Assembly: GCF_001750165.1 (NCBI RefSeq)
Contig: NZ_CP015411.1
Location: 1,206,001-1,270,000 of the forward strand
Reading direction: 5' to 3'
DNA length: 64,000 nt
From: Pseudoalteromonas luteoviolacea
GTDB lineage: Bacteria > Pseudomonadota > Gammaproteobacteria > Enterobacterales > Alteromonadaceae
The notes under the pieces are model-generated. The model was not told where the DNA came from. It did no database searches and was given only the letters and a program-made list of their open reading frames with translations. Position numbers and translations under genes: made by a program. Positions 44,463 to 51,844 of this stretch are shown here, piece after piece. Numbering within the stretch: position 1 is the first letter of the stretch; each line of letters begins with the position of its first letter.

Positions 44463-44492
44463 TTGCGTACAATTGCATTCGGTAAATTTAAT
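44463..44492 (+). promoter_or_regulatory. Possible glyA promoter
   Basis: TTGCGT (44463-44468), 18-nt spacer, TTTAAT (44487-44492), 24 nt before the glyA ATG. The -10 is good, the -35 only fair. No convincing PurR box is visible nearby. Confidence 0.35.
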
Positions 44493-44515
44493 CATACGTG
44501 CACCTAGGAGAAACC

Positions 44516-45772
44516 ATGTTAGAACGTAACATGAATATTGCAGATTTTGACCCTGAATTATTTAACGCGATCCAGTCTGAAACGACTCGTCAAGAAGAGC
44601 ACATCGAGCTTATCGCATCTGAAAACTACTGTAGCCCGCGTGTTTTAGAGGCTCAAGGGTCACAACTTACAAACAAGTACGCAGAAGGTTACCCTGGCAA
44701 GCGTTATTATGGCGGTTGTGAGCACGTAGATGTGGTTGAGCAACTAGCTATTGACCGTGCATGTGAGCTATTCGGTGCCGATTATGCAAACGTACAGCCG
44801 CACGCTGGTTCACAGGCTAATGCTGCGGTTTTCCAAGCCCTTCTTCAACCACATGACACTGTTCTAGGTATGAGCCTTGCACATGGTGGTCACTTAACTC
44901 ATGGTTCTCACGTTAACTTCTCTGGTAAGACTTACAACGCGATTCAGTATGGTCTGAATGAAGAAACAGGCGAAATTGATTACGCACAAGTTGAAGCTTT
45001 AGCGCTAGAGCACAAGCCAAAAATGATCATTGGTGGTTTTTCTGCATACTCAGGTATCGTTGACTGGGCTAAGTTCCGTGAAATCGCGGATAAAGTTGGC
45101 GCATACTTACTTGTTGATATGGCTCACGTAGCTGGCCTAGTTGCGGCAGGTGTATACCCTAACCCTGTGCCTCATGCGCATGTTGTAACTACAACTACGC
45201 ACAAAACATTGGCTGGCCCTCGTGGTGGTTTGATTGTTTCAGCATGTGGTGACGAAGACGTTTATAAAAAGTTAAACAGTGCTGTATTCCCTGGTGGTCA
45301 AGGTGGCCCATTATGTCACGTTATCGCTGCAAAAGCGGTTGCATTCAAAGAAGCACTAGAGCCAGAGTTTAAAACATACCAAACTCAAGTCGTTAAAAAT
45401 GCACAAGCGATGGTTGCTGTACTTCAAGAGCGTGGTTATAAAGTTGTTTCTGGTAAAACAGACAACCACCTGTTCTTGCTTGACCTAATCGATAAAGACA
45501 TCACAGGTAAAGATGCAGATGCAGCGCTTGGTCGTGCAAACATCACGGTTAATAAAAACTCAGTACCAAATGACCCTCGTTCACCGTTTGTAACATCAGG
45601 TCTTCGTATTGGTTCTCCGGCTATCACACGTCGTGGTTTCAAAGAAGCTGAAGCAGGTGAGTTAGCTGGTTGGATCTGTGATGTTTTAGATAACATCAAC
45701 GATGAATCAGTTCAGGCAGAAGTGAAAGAAAAGGTAAAAGCTATCTGTGCTAAATTACCTGTTTACGCATAA
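44516..45772 (+). CDS. glyA: Serine hydroxymethyltransferase
   Basis: PLP enzyme interconverting serine plus tetrahydrofolate with glycine plus 5,10-methylene-THF, the main source of one-carbon units. The 418-aa protein has the PLP-Lys motif VVTTTTHKTLAGPRGG, YPGKRYYGGCEHVD in the N-terminal part, NVQPHAGSQANAAVF, and LLVDMAHVAGLVAAG with the PLP-ring Asp and His. The length equals the E. coli enzyme (417 aa). ATG 44516 is chosen, with CTAGGAG 6 nt before it, over an in-frame upstream start at 44498. It is monocistronic, ending at a strong terminator. Confidence 0.97.
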   Translation: MLERNMNIADFDPELFNAIQSETTRQEEHIELIASENYCSPRVLEAQGSQLTNKYAEGYPGKRYYGGCEHVDVVEQLAIDRACELFGADYANVQPHAGSQANAAVFQALLQPHDTVLGMSLAHGGHLTHGSHVNFSGKTYNAIQYGLNEETGEIDYAQVEALALEHKPKMIIGGFSAYSGIVDWAKFREIADKVGAYLLVDMAHVAGLVAAGVYPNPVPHAHVVTTTTHKTLAGPRGGLIVSACGDEDVYKKLNSAVFPGGQGGPLCHVIAAKAVAFKEALEPEFKTYQTQVVKNAQAMVAVLQERGYKVVSGKTDNHLFLLDLIDKDITGKDADAALGRANITVNKNSVPNDPRSPFVTSGLRIGSPAITRRGFKEAEAGELAGWICDVLDNINDESVQAEVKEKVKAICAKLPVYA

Positions 45773-45806
45773 TTAAACTCACAATTTGCGTTATTTTTGA
45801 TATTAT

Positions 45807-45833
45807 AAAGGCCGCTTTTATGCGGCCTTTTTG
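45807..45833 (+). terminator. Terminator after glyA
   Basis: AAAGGCCGC, loop TTTTAT, GCGGCCTTTTT: strong stem with T run, 35 nt after the glyA stop. Confidence 0.93.
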
Positions 45834-45935
45834 TTATCTCTTACTTTTGCGTTTTAAACGCATGCACCAGTTATGTTTTGGTTTCGAAGATAATTAAACG
45901 CAGCATATAAAAATATTACCCAACAGTGAGAATAT

Positions 45936-46385
45936 ATGCATTGTCCTTTTTGTACGGCAAAAGATACTAAAGTTATTGATTCGCGTTTGGTGGCTTCAGG
46001 TCATCAAGTACGACGCCGTCGCGAGTGTATAGTTTGTCATGAGCGTTTCACCACGTTTGAAGGGGCAGAACTATTAATGCCCAGAGTGATTAAACAAGAT
46101 GGCACGCGAGAGCCCTTTAACGAAGATAAGTTGCTCAATGGTTTACATCGTGCGTTAGAAAAGCGCCCCGTCAGTACAGAACAAGTTGAAGAGGTTGTTC
46201 ATCAAATCAAATCACAGATCCGCTCAACTGGTGAGCGCGAAGTGAATAGTAAAATGATCGGCGAATGCATTATGGAGGCACTAAAAAAACTCGATAAAGT
46301 TGCGTACGTTCGATTTGCTTCTGTTTATCGCAGTTTTGAAGACATTAAAGAGTTTGGTGAAGAAATCGCAAGATTGGGTGATTAA
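45936..46385 (+). CDS. nrdR: Transcriptional repressor NrdR
   Basis: Zinc-ribbon/ATP-cone repressor of ribonucleotide reductase genes that senses ATP/dATP. The 149-aa protein has the ribbon MHCPFCTAKDTKVIDSR ... RRRECIVCHERFTTFE (Cys 3, 6, 31, 34) followed by the ATP-cone (VIKQDGTREPFNEDKLLNGLHRALEKRPV). Length matches the family. It leads the nrdR-ribD cluster, and its stop codon overlaps the ribD start by one base, which indicates translational coupling. This order is common in gammaproteobacteria. Confidence 0.97.
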   Translation: MHCPFCTAKDTKVIDSRLVASGHQVRRRRECIVCHERFTTFEGAELLMPRVIKQDGTREPFNEDKLLNGLHRALEKRPVSTEQVEEVVHQIKSQIRSTGEREVNSKMIGECIMEALKKLDKVAYVRFASVYRSFEDIKEFGEEIARLGD

Positions 46386-47500
46386 TGGACTTTACGCAGG
46401 TTGATCATAACTATATGGCAATGGCCATTGAACTTGCAAAGCAAGGGCAATACACAACAACACCAAATCCCAATGTAGGCTGCGTTATTGTTAAAGAGGG
46501 CGAGATCATTGGTAAGGGTTTTCATATCCAAGCAGGTGGTCCTCATGCTGAGGTGCATGCACTCAGAGAAGCTGCTGGCAATACTCAAGGTGCCACAGCC
46601 TACGTAACGCTGGAGCCATGCAGCCATTATGGTCGTACACCGCCTTGTGCAAAAGGCTTAATTGATGCTGGTGTAGCAAGAGTTGTGTGTGCCATGGTTG
46701 ACCCCAACCCACAAGTTGCTGGCAATGGCCTTAGAATGCTCGAAGAAGCGGGCATTGAAACTGCTTTTGGATTAATGGAAGGCGCTGCGCGTGCGTTGAA
46801 TAAAGGGTTTCTAAAAAGAATGGAAACCGGTAAGCCTTACGTTATTGCAAAGCTTGCAGCTAGCTTGGATGGAAAAACAGCACTACAAAATGGACAGAGT
46901 AAGTGGATCACTGGGCCCCAGGCTAGACAAGATGTACAAAGCTTTCGTGCACAGAGCTGTGCAATTTTATCCGGTGCAGATACGGTATTGGTTGACGATG
47001 CTAAACTAAATGTGCGGGCCGATGAATTTAGTGATTGTGGTAAAGTAGAGTTACTGACTCAATTGCGCCAGCCTGTCCGTGTAATTATTGATACTCAAAA
47101 TCGGTTACACCCGACGCTAAAATTATTTAGTCATGACTCTAAAATCATTATTTTACGTACCAAACTTGATAATCAGCATCAATGGCCTCATTTCGTAGAG
47201 CAAGTCTGCTTGCCTGAGGTAGCAGGTAAATTAGATTTACATGCTGCGATGATATTTTTGGCAGCGCAAAACTTTAACCAAGTATGGTTGGAAGCCGGTG
47301 CTACTTTGTGTGGTGCAATGCATCAACAAAATTTAATAGATGAATATATCATATACATGGCACCCAAAATTATTGGTGAAGGTGGTAGAGGATTGTTTAA
47401 CAGCTCGGTATTGACCGAGATGGATCAAATTCCCGAACTAGAAATAATTGAGAGTGTCCAAGTTGGCACAGATATCCGCATTAGTGCGATCAAGAAATAA
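46385..47500 (+). CDS. ribD: Riboflavin biosynthesis deaminase/reductase
   Basis: Bifunctional enzyme for steps two and three of riboflavin synthesis: deamination of the pyrimidine intermediate, then NADPH reduction of its ribose. The 371-aa protein has an N-terminal CMP/dCMP-deaminase-like zinc domain (PHAEVHAL and LEPCSHYGRTPPCAKG) and a C-terminal reductase domain (ASLDGKTALQNGQSKWITG, ILSGADTVLVDD, VWLEAGATLCGAM). It overlaps nrdR by one base and is followed by ribE after 8 nt. Start ATG 46385 is fixed by the coupling. Confidence 0.96.
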   Translation: MDFTQVDHNYMAMAIELAKQGQYTTTPNPNVGCVIVKEGEIIGKGFHIQAGGPHAEVHALREAAGNTQGATAYVTLEPCSHYGRTPPCAKGLIDAGVARVVCAMVDPNPQVAGNGLRMLEEAGIETAFGLMEGAARALNKGFLKRMETGKPYVIAKLAASLDGKTALQNGQSKWITGPQARQDVQSFRAQSCAILSGADTVLVDDAKLNVRADEFSDCGKVELLTQLRQPVRVIIDTQNRLHPTLKLFSHDSKIIILRTKLDNQHQWPHFVEQVCLPEVAGKLDLHAAMIFLAAQNFNQVWLEAGATLCGAMHQQNLIDEYIIYMAPKIIGEGGRGLFNSSVLTEMDQIPELEIIESVQVGTDIRISAIKK

Positions 47501-47508
47501 GAGTAAAT

Positions 47509-48165
47509 ATGTTTACAGGTATTATTGAAGCAACCGGCACATTGACCGAACTGACCTTAAAGCAAGGCGATTTGAGCGTTAAAGTGCAATCGCAAAATTT
47601 GGATATGTCTGATGTCGCGCTTGGGGACAGTATTGCAACAAATGGTGTGTGTTTGACTGTAGTAGAAAAGTTCAATGATGGCTTTAGGGCTGACGTATCA
47701 AATGAAACTTTGTCGCTTACCCGATTTGGCGAATATAAAGTTGGTCAAAAGGTTAACTTGGAAAAAGCGCTGCAGCCAATATCTCGCCTTGGTGGACACT
47801 TAGTATCAGGTCACGTGGATGGTATTGCAAGCATTGTAGCCGTTGAGGCCAACGCTCGCGCAACTGATTATTGGCTATCGGCGCCTCGCGAATTGTTGAA
47901 GTATATTCCATATAAGGGTTCGGTGGCTATTGATGGGATCAGTTTGACTGTCAATGCCATTGAAGAAAGTAAGTTTAAACTTACCATCGTGCCTCACACA
48001 GCACAAGAAACAACAATAGCAGACTTTAAAGTTGGCACTTTGGTGAATTTAGAAGTTGATCAAATTGCTAGATATTTGGAGCGTTTAGTGCAAGGCAATC
48101 AAAGCGCGCCAAGTGAATCGACTCTCACAACCAGTTTGTTGGCGCAAGCTGGCTTTATTAAGTAA
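47509..48165 (+). CDS. ribE: Riboflavin synthase alpha chain
   Basis: Dismutates two molecules of 6,7-dimethyl-8-ribityllumazine to riboflavin, the last step. The 218-aa protein is a tandem repeat of two lumazine-binding barrels: MFTGIIEATGTL with NGVCLTV in the first and GGHLVSGHVDG with DGISLTVN in the second. The gene is called ribE in many genomes and ribC in E. coli. It sits 8 nt after ribD and 35 nt before ribB in the cluster. Confidence 0.96.
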   Translation: MFTGIIEATGTLTELTLKQGDLSVKVQSQNLDMSDVALGDSIATNGVCLTVVEKFNDGFRADVSNETLSLTRFGEYKVGQKVNLEKALQPISRLGGHLVSGHVDGIASIVAVEANARATDYWLSAPRELLKYIPYKGSVAIDGISLTVNAIEESKFKLTIVPHTAQETTIADFKVGTLVNLEVDQIARYLERLVQGNQSAPSESTLTTSLLAQAGFIK

Positions 48166-48200
48166 TTGGCCATTCAAACAAAGTAATTAATGGGAAAATT

Positions 48201-49313
48201 ATGAGCTTAAACAGCGCAAAAGAAATCATCGAAGACATTAAAGCCGGTAAAATGGTTATCTTGATGGACGATGAAGATCGAGAAAATGAAGGCGACTTAA
48301 TCATCGCGGCAGAGCATATCACGTCCGAAGCGATTAATTTTATGGCGACCTATGGCCGTGGCCTTATTTGCTTAACTATGACGCAAGAGAGATGTCAGCA
48401 ACTCGACCTTCCGCTAATGGTTAGAAATAACGGCGCTCAGTTTTCTACTAACTTTACAATGTCAATTGAAGCGGCTAAAGGTGTAACAACGGGTATCTCA
48501 GCAGCAGATAGGGCAAGAACAGTGCAAGCCGCAGTTGCTAAAGGCGCGGTGCCTGAAGATATTGTTCAGCCGGGTCATATTTTCCCTATTATGGCGCAAC
48601 CAGGTGGTGTCTTGACTCGAGCGGGTCATACTGAGGCGGGTTGTGATTTGGCTCGTTTGGCAGGCCTTGAGCCTTCATCAGTGATTGTAGAGATCTTAAA
48701 CCCTGATGGCACGATGGCAAGGCGCCCTGAACTAGAGGTATTTGCAAAAGAACACAATATTAAAATTGGTACTATTGCTGATTTAATTGAATATAGGAAC
48801 TTGAACGAAACTACGATAGAAAGAGTAGCTAAGTGTAAGTTACCAACAGAGTTTGGTGAGTTTGATTTAGTTACATATAAAGACACTATCGATAATCAAC
48901 TTCACTATGTGCTTCTTAAAGGCGAAGTGAAAGAAAATGAACCAACGCTAGTACGTGTTCATTTACAAAGCACCTTTAATGATATTTTATTGTCTGATAG
49001 AAGTGCAGATCGTAGCTGGACACTTCATGGCGCAATGAAGCACATTTCTGAAAATGAAGGGGCGCTAGTTATTTTAGGTAAGAGCGAGCAAACTGAAGAT
49101 TTAGAACAGTTAGTTAAGGCATTTGCTGCCGAAGACCAAGGTGAAAAAATCAATTACCGTAAGTTTCAAGGGACTTCTCGTACAGTTGGCGTGGGCTCTC
49201 AAATTCTAGCTGACTTAGGCATTCAGAAAATGCGCCTTATGAGTTTGCCGAAGAAATATCACGCACTTTCGGGCTTCCACTTAGAAGTTGTCGATTATGT
49301 AGAGCCGAAATAA
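48201..49313 (+). CDS. ribB: DHBP synthase with degenerate GTP cyclohydrolase II domain
   Basis: Makes 3,4-dihydroxy-2-butanone 4-phosphate from ribulose 5-phosphate for riboflavin. The 370-aa protein has an intact RibB domain (about 1-200): MDDEDRENEGDLIIAAE with the acidic metal site, TNFTMSIEAAKGVTTGISAADRA, and RAGHTEAGCDLARLAG. The C-terminal half looks like RibA, but the zinc-binding pattern is absent: the usual HSEC...CDC is replaced by HLQS...SAD, with no Cys there. It therefore should have no GTP cyclohydrolase II activity, and a separate ribA must exist elsewhere. No FMN riboswitch fits in the 35-nt gap before it. Confidence 0.94.
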   Translation: MSLNSAKEIIEDIKAGKMVILMDDEDRENEGDLIIAAEHITSEAINFMATYGRGLICLTMTQERCQQLDLPLMVRNNGAQFSTNFTMSIEAAKGVTTGISAADRARTVQAAVAKGAVPEDIVQPGHIFPIMAQPGGVLTRAGHTEAGCDLARLAGLEPSSVIVEILNPDGTMARRPELEVFAKEHNIKIGTIADLIEYRNLNETTIERVAKCKLPTEFGEFDLVTYKDTIDNQLHYVLLKGEVKENEPTLVRVHLQSTFNDILLSDRSADRSWTLHGAMKHISENEGALVILGKSEQTEDLEQLVKAFAAEDQGEKINYRKFQGTSRTVGVGSQILADLGIQKMRLMSLPKKYHALSGFHLEVVDYVEPK

Positions 49314-49330
49314 TCTCGGTCATCACTTTT

Positions 49331-49366
49331 TACACCTACTGTCTGGTTGGACAGTAGGTGTTTTTC
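49331..49366 (+). terminator. Terminator between ribB and ribH
   Basis: CACCTACTGTC (49333-49343), loop TGGTTG, GACAGTAGGTG (49350-49360), then TTTTT. Perfect 11-bp stem; it divides the cluster into two transcription units. Confidence 0.93.
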
Positions 49367-49428
49367 TTTAAGATGTGCTATTATGCGCGTCAATTTGGCT
49401 ATTGCTAATACTGATCAGGAATCATCTA

Positions 49429-49893
49429 ATGAAAATAATTGAAGGTAACAAGTTCGCACCAGGTAAAAAATTTGCCATTGTCATTTCTCGTTTTAACGAT
49501 TTCATCGGCAGCAGCTTACTAGAAGGTGCAGTAGATGAACTTAAACGCACAGGCGGCGTAAAAGATGAAGACATCACAGTGGTATATGTGCCAGGTGCAG
49601 TTGAGTTACCTCTTGCAGCTAAACGTGTTGCAATGAAAAAAGAGCATGATGCTATTATCGCGCTAGGCGTTATTATTCGTGGTGGTACACCACACTTTGA
49701 TTTGGTTGCTAACGAATCTAATAAAGGACTAGCATGCGTTTCATTAGACTACGATATTCCAGTTGCTTTTGGTGTATTGACGACAGAAAGTATTGAGCAA
49801 GCTATCGAACGTGCGGGAACTAAAATGGGTAACAAGGGTGGCGAAGCTGCACTTGGTGCTCTAGAAATGGTTAACGTACTTGAGCAAATTTAA
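49429..49893 (+). CDS. ribH: 6,7-dimethyl-8-ribityllumazine synthase
   Basis: Condenses DHBP with the pyrimidine intermediate to give lumazine, the penultimate riboflavin step; forms 60-mer or pentamer shells. The 154-aa protein has the family segments FAIVISRFNDFIGSSLLEGAVDEL, VPGAVELPLAAK, GVIIRGGTPHFDLV with the catalytic His, and GVLTTESIEQAIERAGTKMGNKGGEAA. ATG 49429, with AGGA 8-11 nt before it, is chosen over an in-frame upstream start at 49375 that adds a hydrophobic stretch foreign to the family. nusB follows after 11 nt. Confidence 0.97.
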   Translation: MKIIEGNKFAPGKKFAIVISRFNDFIGSSLLEGAVDELKRTGGVKDEDITVVYVPGAVELPLAAKRVAMKKEHDAIIALGVIIRGGTPHFDLVANESNKGLACVSLDYDIPVAFGVLTTESIEQAIERAGTKMGNKGGEAALGALEMVNVLEQI

Positions 49894-49904
49894 GAGGAAT
49901 CTAA

Positions 49905-50315
49905 GTGAAACCAGCAGCTAGACGTAAAGCGCGTGTGCTTGCATTGCAAGCTGTCTACTCATGGCAGTTAAGTGGCAACCCTATTGCTGATATTGAACAG
50001 CAAATGCTAATCGAAAACGACGTATCAAAAGTAGATGTGGAGTATTTTAAAGATTTAGCACGTGGTGTTGCAGTAAACCATAAACAGTTGGATGAAGCGA
50101 TTCAGCCTCACCTATCTCGTCCATTTGACGACTTAGATATGGTTGAATTAGCGACTTTACGCGTCAGTGCGTATGAGCTTAAGTTCCGTGAAGATGTGCC
50201 ATATAAAGTGGCTATCAACGAAGGGATTGAACTGGCCAAAATGTTTGGTGCAGAAGACAGCCATAAATTTGTAAATGGCGTGTTGGACAAAGCAGTTAAG
50301 AAAATCCGCAAATAA
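49905..50315 (+). CDS. nusB: Transcription antitermination factor NusB
   Basis: RNA-binding protein that, with NusE (S10), builds the antitermination complex at boxA in rRNA operons. The all-helical 136-aa protein starts KPAARRKARVLALQAVYSWQLSG (Arg-rich RNA-binding helix) and ends FVNGVLDKAVKKIRK; the PYKVAINEGIELAKMFG segment is diagnostic. The GTG start at 49905 has AGAGGA before it. The ribH-nusB-thiL-pgpA order is standard in gammaproteobacteria. A GC-rich terminator-like hairpin follows. Confidence 0.97.
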   Translation: MKPAARRKARVLALQAVYSWQLSGNPIADIEQQMLIENDVSKVDVEYFKDLARGVAVNHKQLDEAIQPHLSRPFDDLDMVELATLRVSAYELKFREDVPYKVAINEGIELAKMFGAEDSHKFVNGVLDKAVKKIRK

Positions 50316-50325
50316 GCAGAATCAT

Positions 50326-50354
50326 GAGGAGAGCCGGCGTTGGCCGGCTTTTTT
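50326..50354 (+). terminator. Hairpin between nusB and thiL (terminator/attenuator)
   Basis: AGCCGGC (50332-50338), loop GTTG, GCCGGCT (50343-50349), T run to 50354. GAGGAG at 50326-50331 directly precedes the stem. thiL starts at 50360, so the hairpin sits between the only ribosome binding site and the start codon. Confidence 0.85.
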
Positions 50355-50359
50355 AATGT

Positions 50360-51325
50360 ATGAAGGAATTTGAGTTAATTAATCATTACTTCAAAGGCAG
50401 AGGCATAACTCGCCGTGATGTTGCCGTTGGTATTGGTGATGATTGTGCTGTTGTTGATATTCCCGAGAACTGTCAACTTGCAGTAACCACAGACACCTTA
50501 GTTGAAGGTGTACACTTTTTCTCCGACATTCCTGCCAGAGCGTTAGGTCATCGCGTGTTAGCGGTAAACCTCAGTGATCTTGCCGCAATGGGGGCTGAGC
50601 CCACATGGATATCTATTGGACTCACTTTACCTAATGTAGATATGGCTTGGTTGGAGGAGTTTACCGAAGGGTTGCACGAAATTGCTGAATACTACAATGT
50701 GCAGCTGATAGGTGGAGACACCACACAAGGACCTTTAACCATCACGATTTGCGCCAAAGGCATCATTCCAAAGGGTAAATCTTTAACACGTTCTGGTGCC
50801 AACGTTGGCGATTGGATATATATTACTGGGCCTGTAGGTGACGCTGCTTTAGCGATTGAGTCGCGTAAACGCGGCATTGAACTCAGTTCTGAGCAACATA
50901 AGCGCGTAGTCGAAAAGCTACACTATCCAAAACCTCACGTTGCGGCAGGGCAGGTTTTAAGAGGCCTTGCGACTTCCTGTATTGATATCTCTGACGGCTT
51001 ACTTGCTGATCTTCAGCATATTGTTGATCGTTCAATGGTTGGGGCTGATATCGATATCGATAAGGTGCCAATTTCTGATGATTTACGAGCGTTAGAAGAC
51101 ACAGCACTGAGAGAGATGCTGAGTTTGTCATACGGTGATGATTATCAATTACTTTTTACAGTAAATGACAATAACAGAAGTGCCGTCGAAGCAAGGTTAA
51201 TGCAGTATGGTGTTGAAGCAACATGCATAGGGCAAGTAACAAATACACTTGGCTCTGTAGAGCTTTACAAAGATGGCGAGAAGTACTCTATTAAAGAGCA
51301 AGCTGGCTATGAACACTTTAATTAG
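50360..51325 (+). CDS. thiL: Thiamine-monophosphate kinase
   Basis: Phosphorylates thiamine monophosphate to the active cofactor thiamine pyrophosphate. The 321-aa protein belongs to the AIR synthase-like fold: MKEFELINHYFKGRG, VGIGDDCAVVDIPE with the metal Asp pair, VNLSDLAAMGAEPTWISIGL, and CIDISDGLLADLQHI. Length fits the family. Start codon ATG 50360 lies 6 nt after the nusB hairpin T run; GAGGAG at 50326 would be about 10 nt from the ATG only if the hairpin is folded. pgpA follows after 8 nt. Confidence 0.96.
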   Translation: MKEFELINHYFKGRGITRRDVAVGIGDDCAVVDIPENCQLAVTTDTLVEGVHFFSDIPARALGHRVLAVNLSDLAAMGAEPTWISIGLTLPNVDMAWLEEFTEGLHEIAEYYNVQLIGGDTTQGPLTITICAKGIIPKGKSLTRSGANVGDWIYITGPVGDAALAIESRKRGIELSSEQHKRVVEKLHYPKPHVAAGQVLRGLATSCIDISDGLLADLQHIVDRSMVGADIDIDKVPISDDLRALEDTALREMLSLSYGDDYQLLFTVNDNNRSAVEARLMQYGVEATCIGQVTNTLGSVELYKDGEKYSIKEQAGYEHFN

Positions 51326-51333
51326 GAGCGAGC

Positions 51334-51819
51334 TTGGATAAGTCGTTAAAATTCAATCTCAAACGCCCACATCAGTTTTTTGCATTGGGGTTTGGTACAG
51401 GCCTTGCGCCTAAAGCCCCAGGTACAGTTGGGACCTTAGCTGCATTACCTTTCATATTTGCTACGATGACTTTACCAATTTGGTTTCAAGTTAGTCTCGC
51501 GATTCTCATGACAATTTTTGGTGTTTGGGTTTGTGGCAAAACTGCACGCGACGTAAATGTTCATGATCATCCAGCCATAGTGTGGGATGAAGTCGTTGGT
51601 TTTTATATTACGATGATAGGCGCCGCAATCAACTGGCAGTCATTGTTGGTGGGCTTTTTGCTGTTTCGCTTTTTTGATATTGCGAAACCTGGCCCGATTA
51701 GAATGTTAGACAAGAAGTTACATGGTGGTCGTGGGATCATGGCCGATGATGTATTGGCAGGTATTTTTTCATTGATTTGTATTCAAGCTTTGTTTAAAAC
51801 AGGGGTCCTAGGCGGCTAA
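51334..51819 (+). CDS. pgpA: Phosphatidylglycerophosphatase A
   Basis: Membrane phosphatase that converts phosphatidylglycerophosphate to phosphatidylglycerol. The 161-aa protein has the family signature FGTGLAPKAPGTVGTLAALP, and the acidic HDHPAIVWDEVVGFYITM and LFRFFDIAKPGPI segments that form the active site, with three to four TM helices. The start is a TTG at 51334, preceded by AGGAGCG; the protein begins with a short cytoplasmic segment. It is 8 nt after thiL and 25 nt before the GGDEF sensor gene, so the latter may be co-transcribed. Confidence 0.95.
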   Translation: MDKSLKFNLKRPHQFFALGFGTGLAPKAPGTVGTLAALPFIFATMTLPIWFQVSLAILMTIFGVWVCGKTARDVNVHDHPAIVWDEVVGFYITMIGAAINWQSLLVGFLLFRFFDIAKPGPIRMLDKKLHGGRGIMADDVLAGIFSLICIQALFKTGVLGG

Positions 51820-51844
51820 ATTAAAGTTGAGAAAGAGGGAATCT

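Noticed and set aside
48166..48200. FMN riboswitch before ribB
   Set aside because: The gap between ribE and ribB is only 35 nt, far too short for the RFN element, and no RFN core was seen elsewhere in the cluster.
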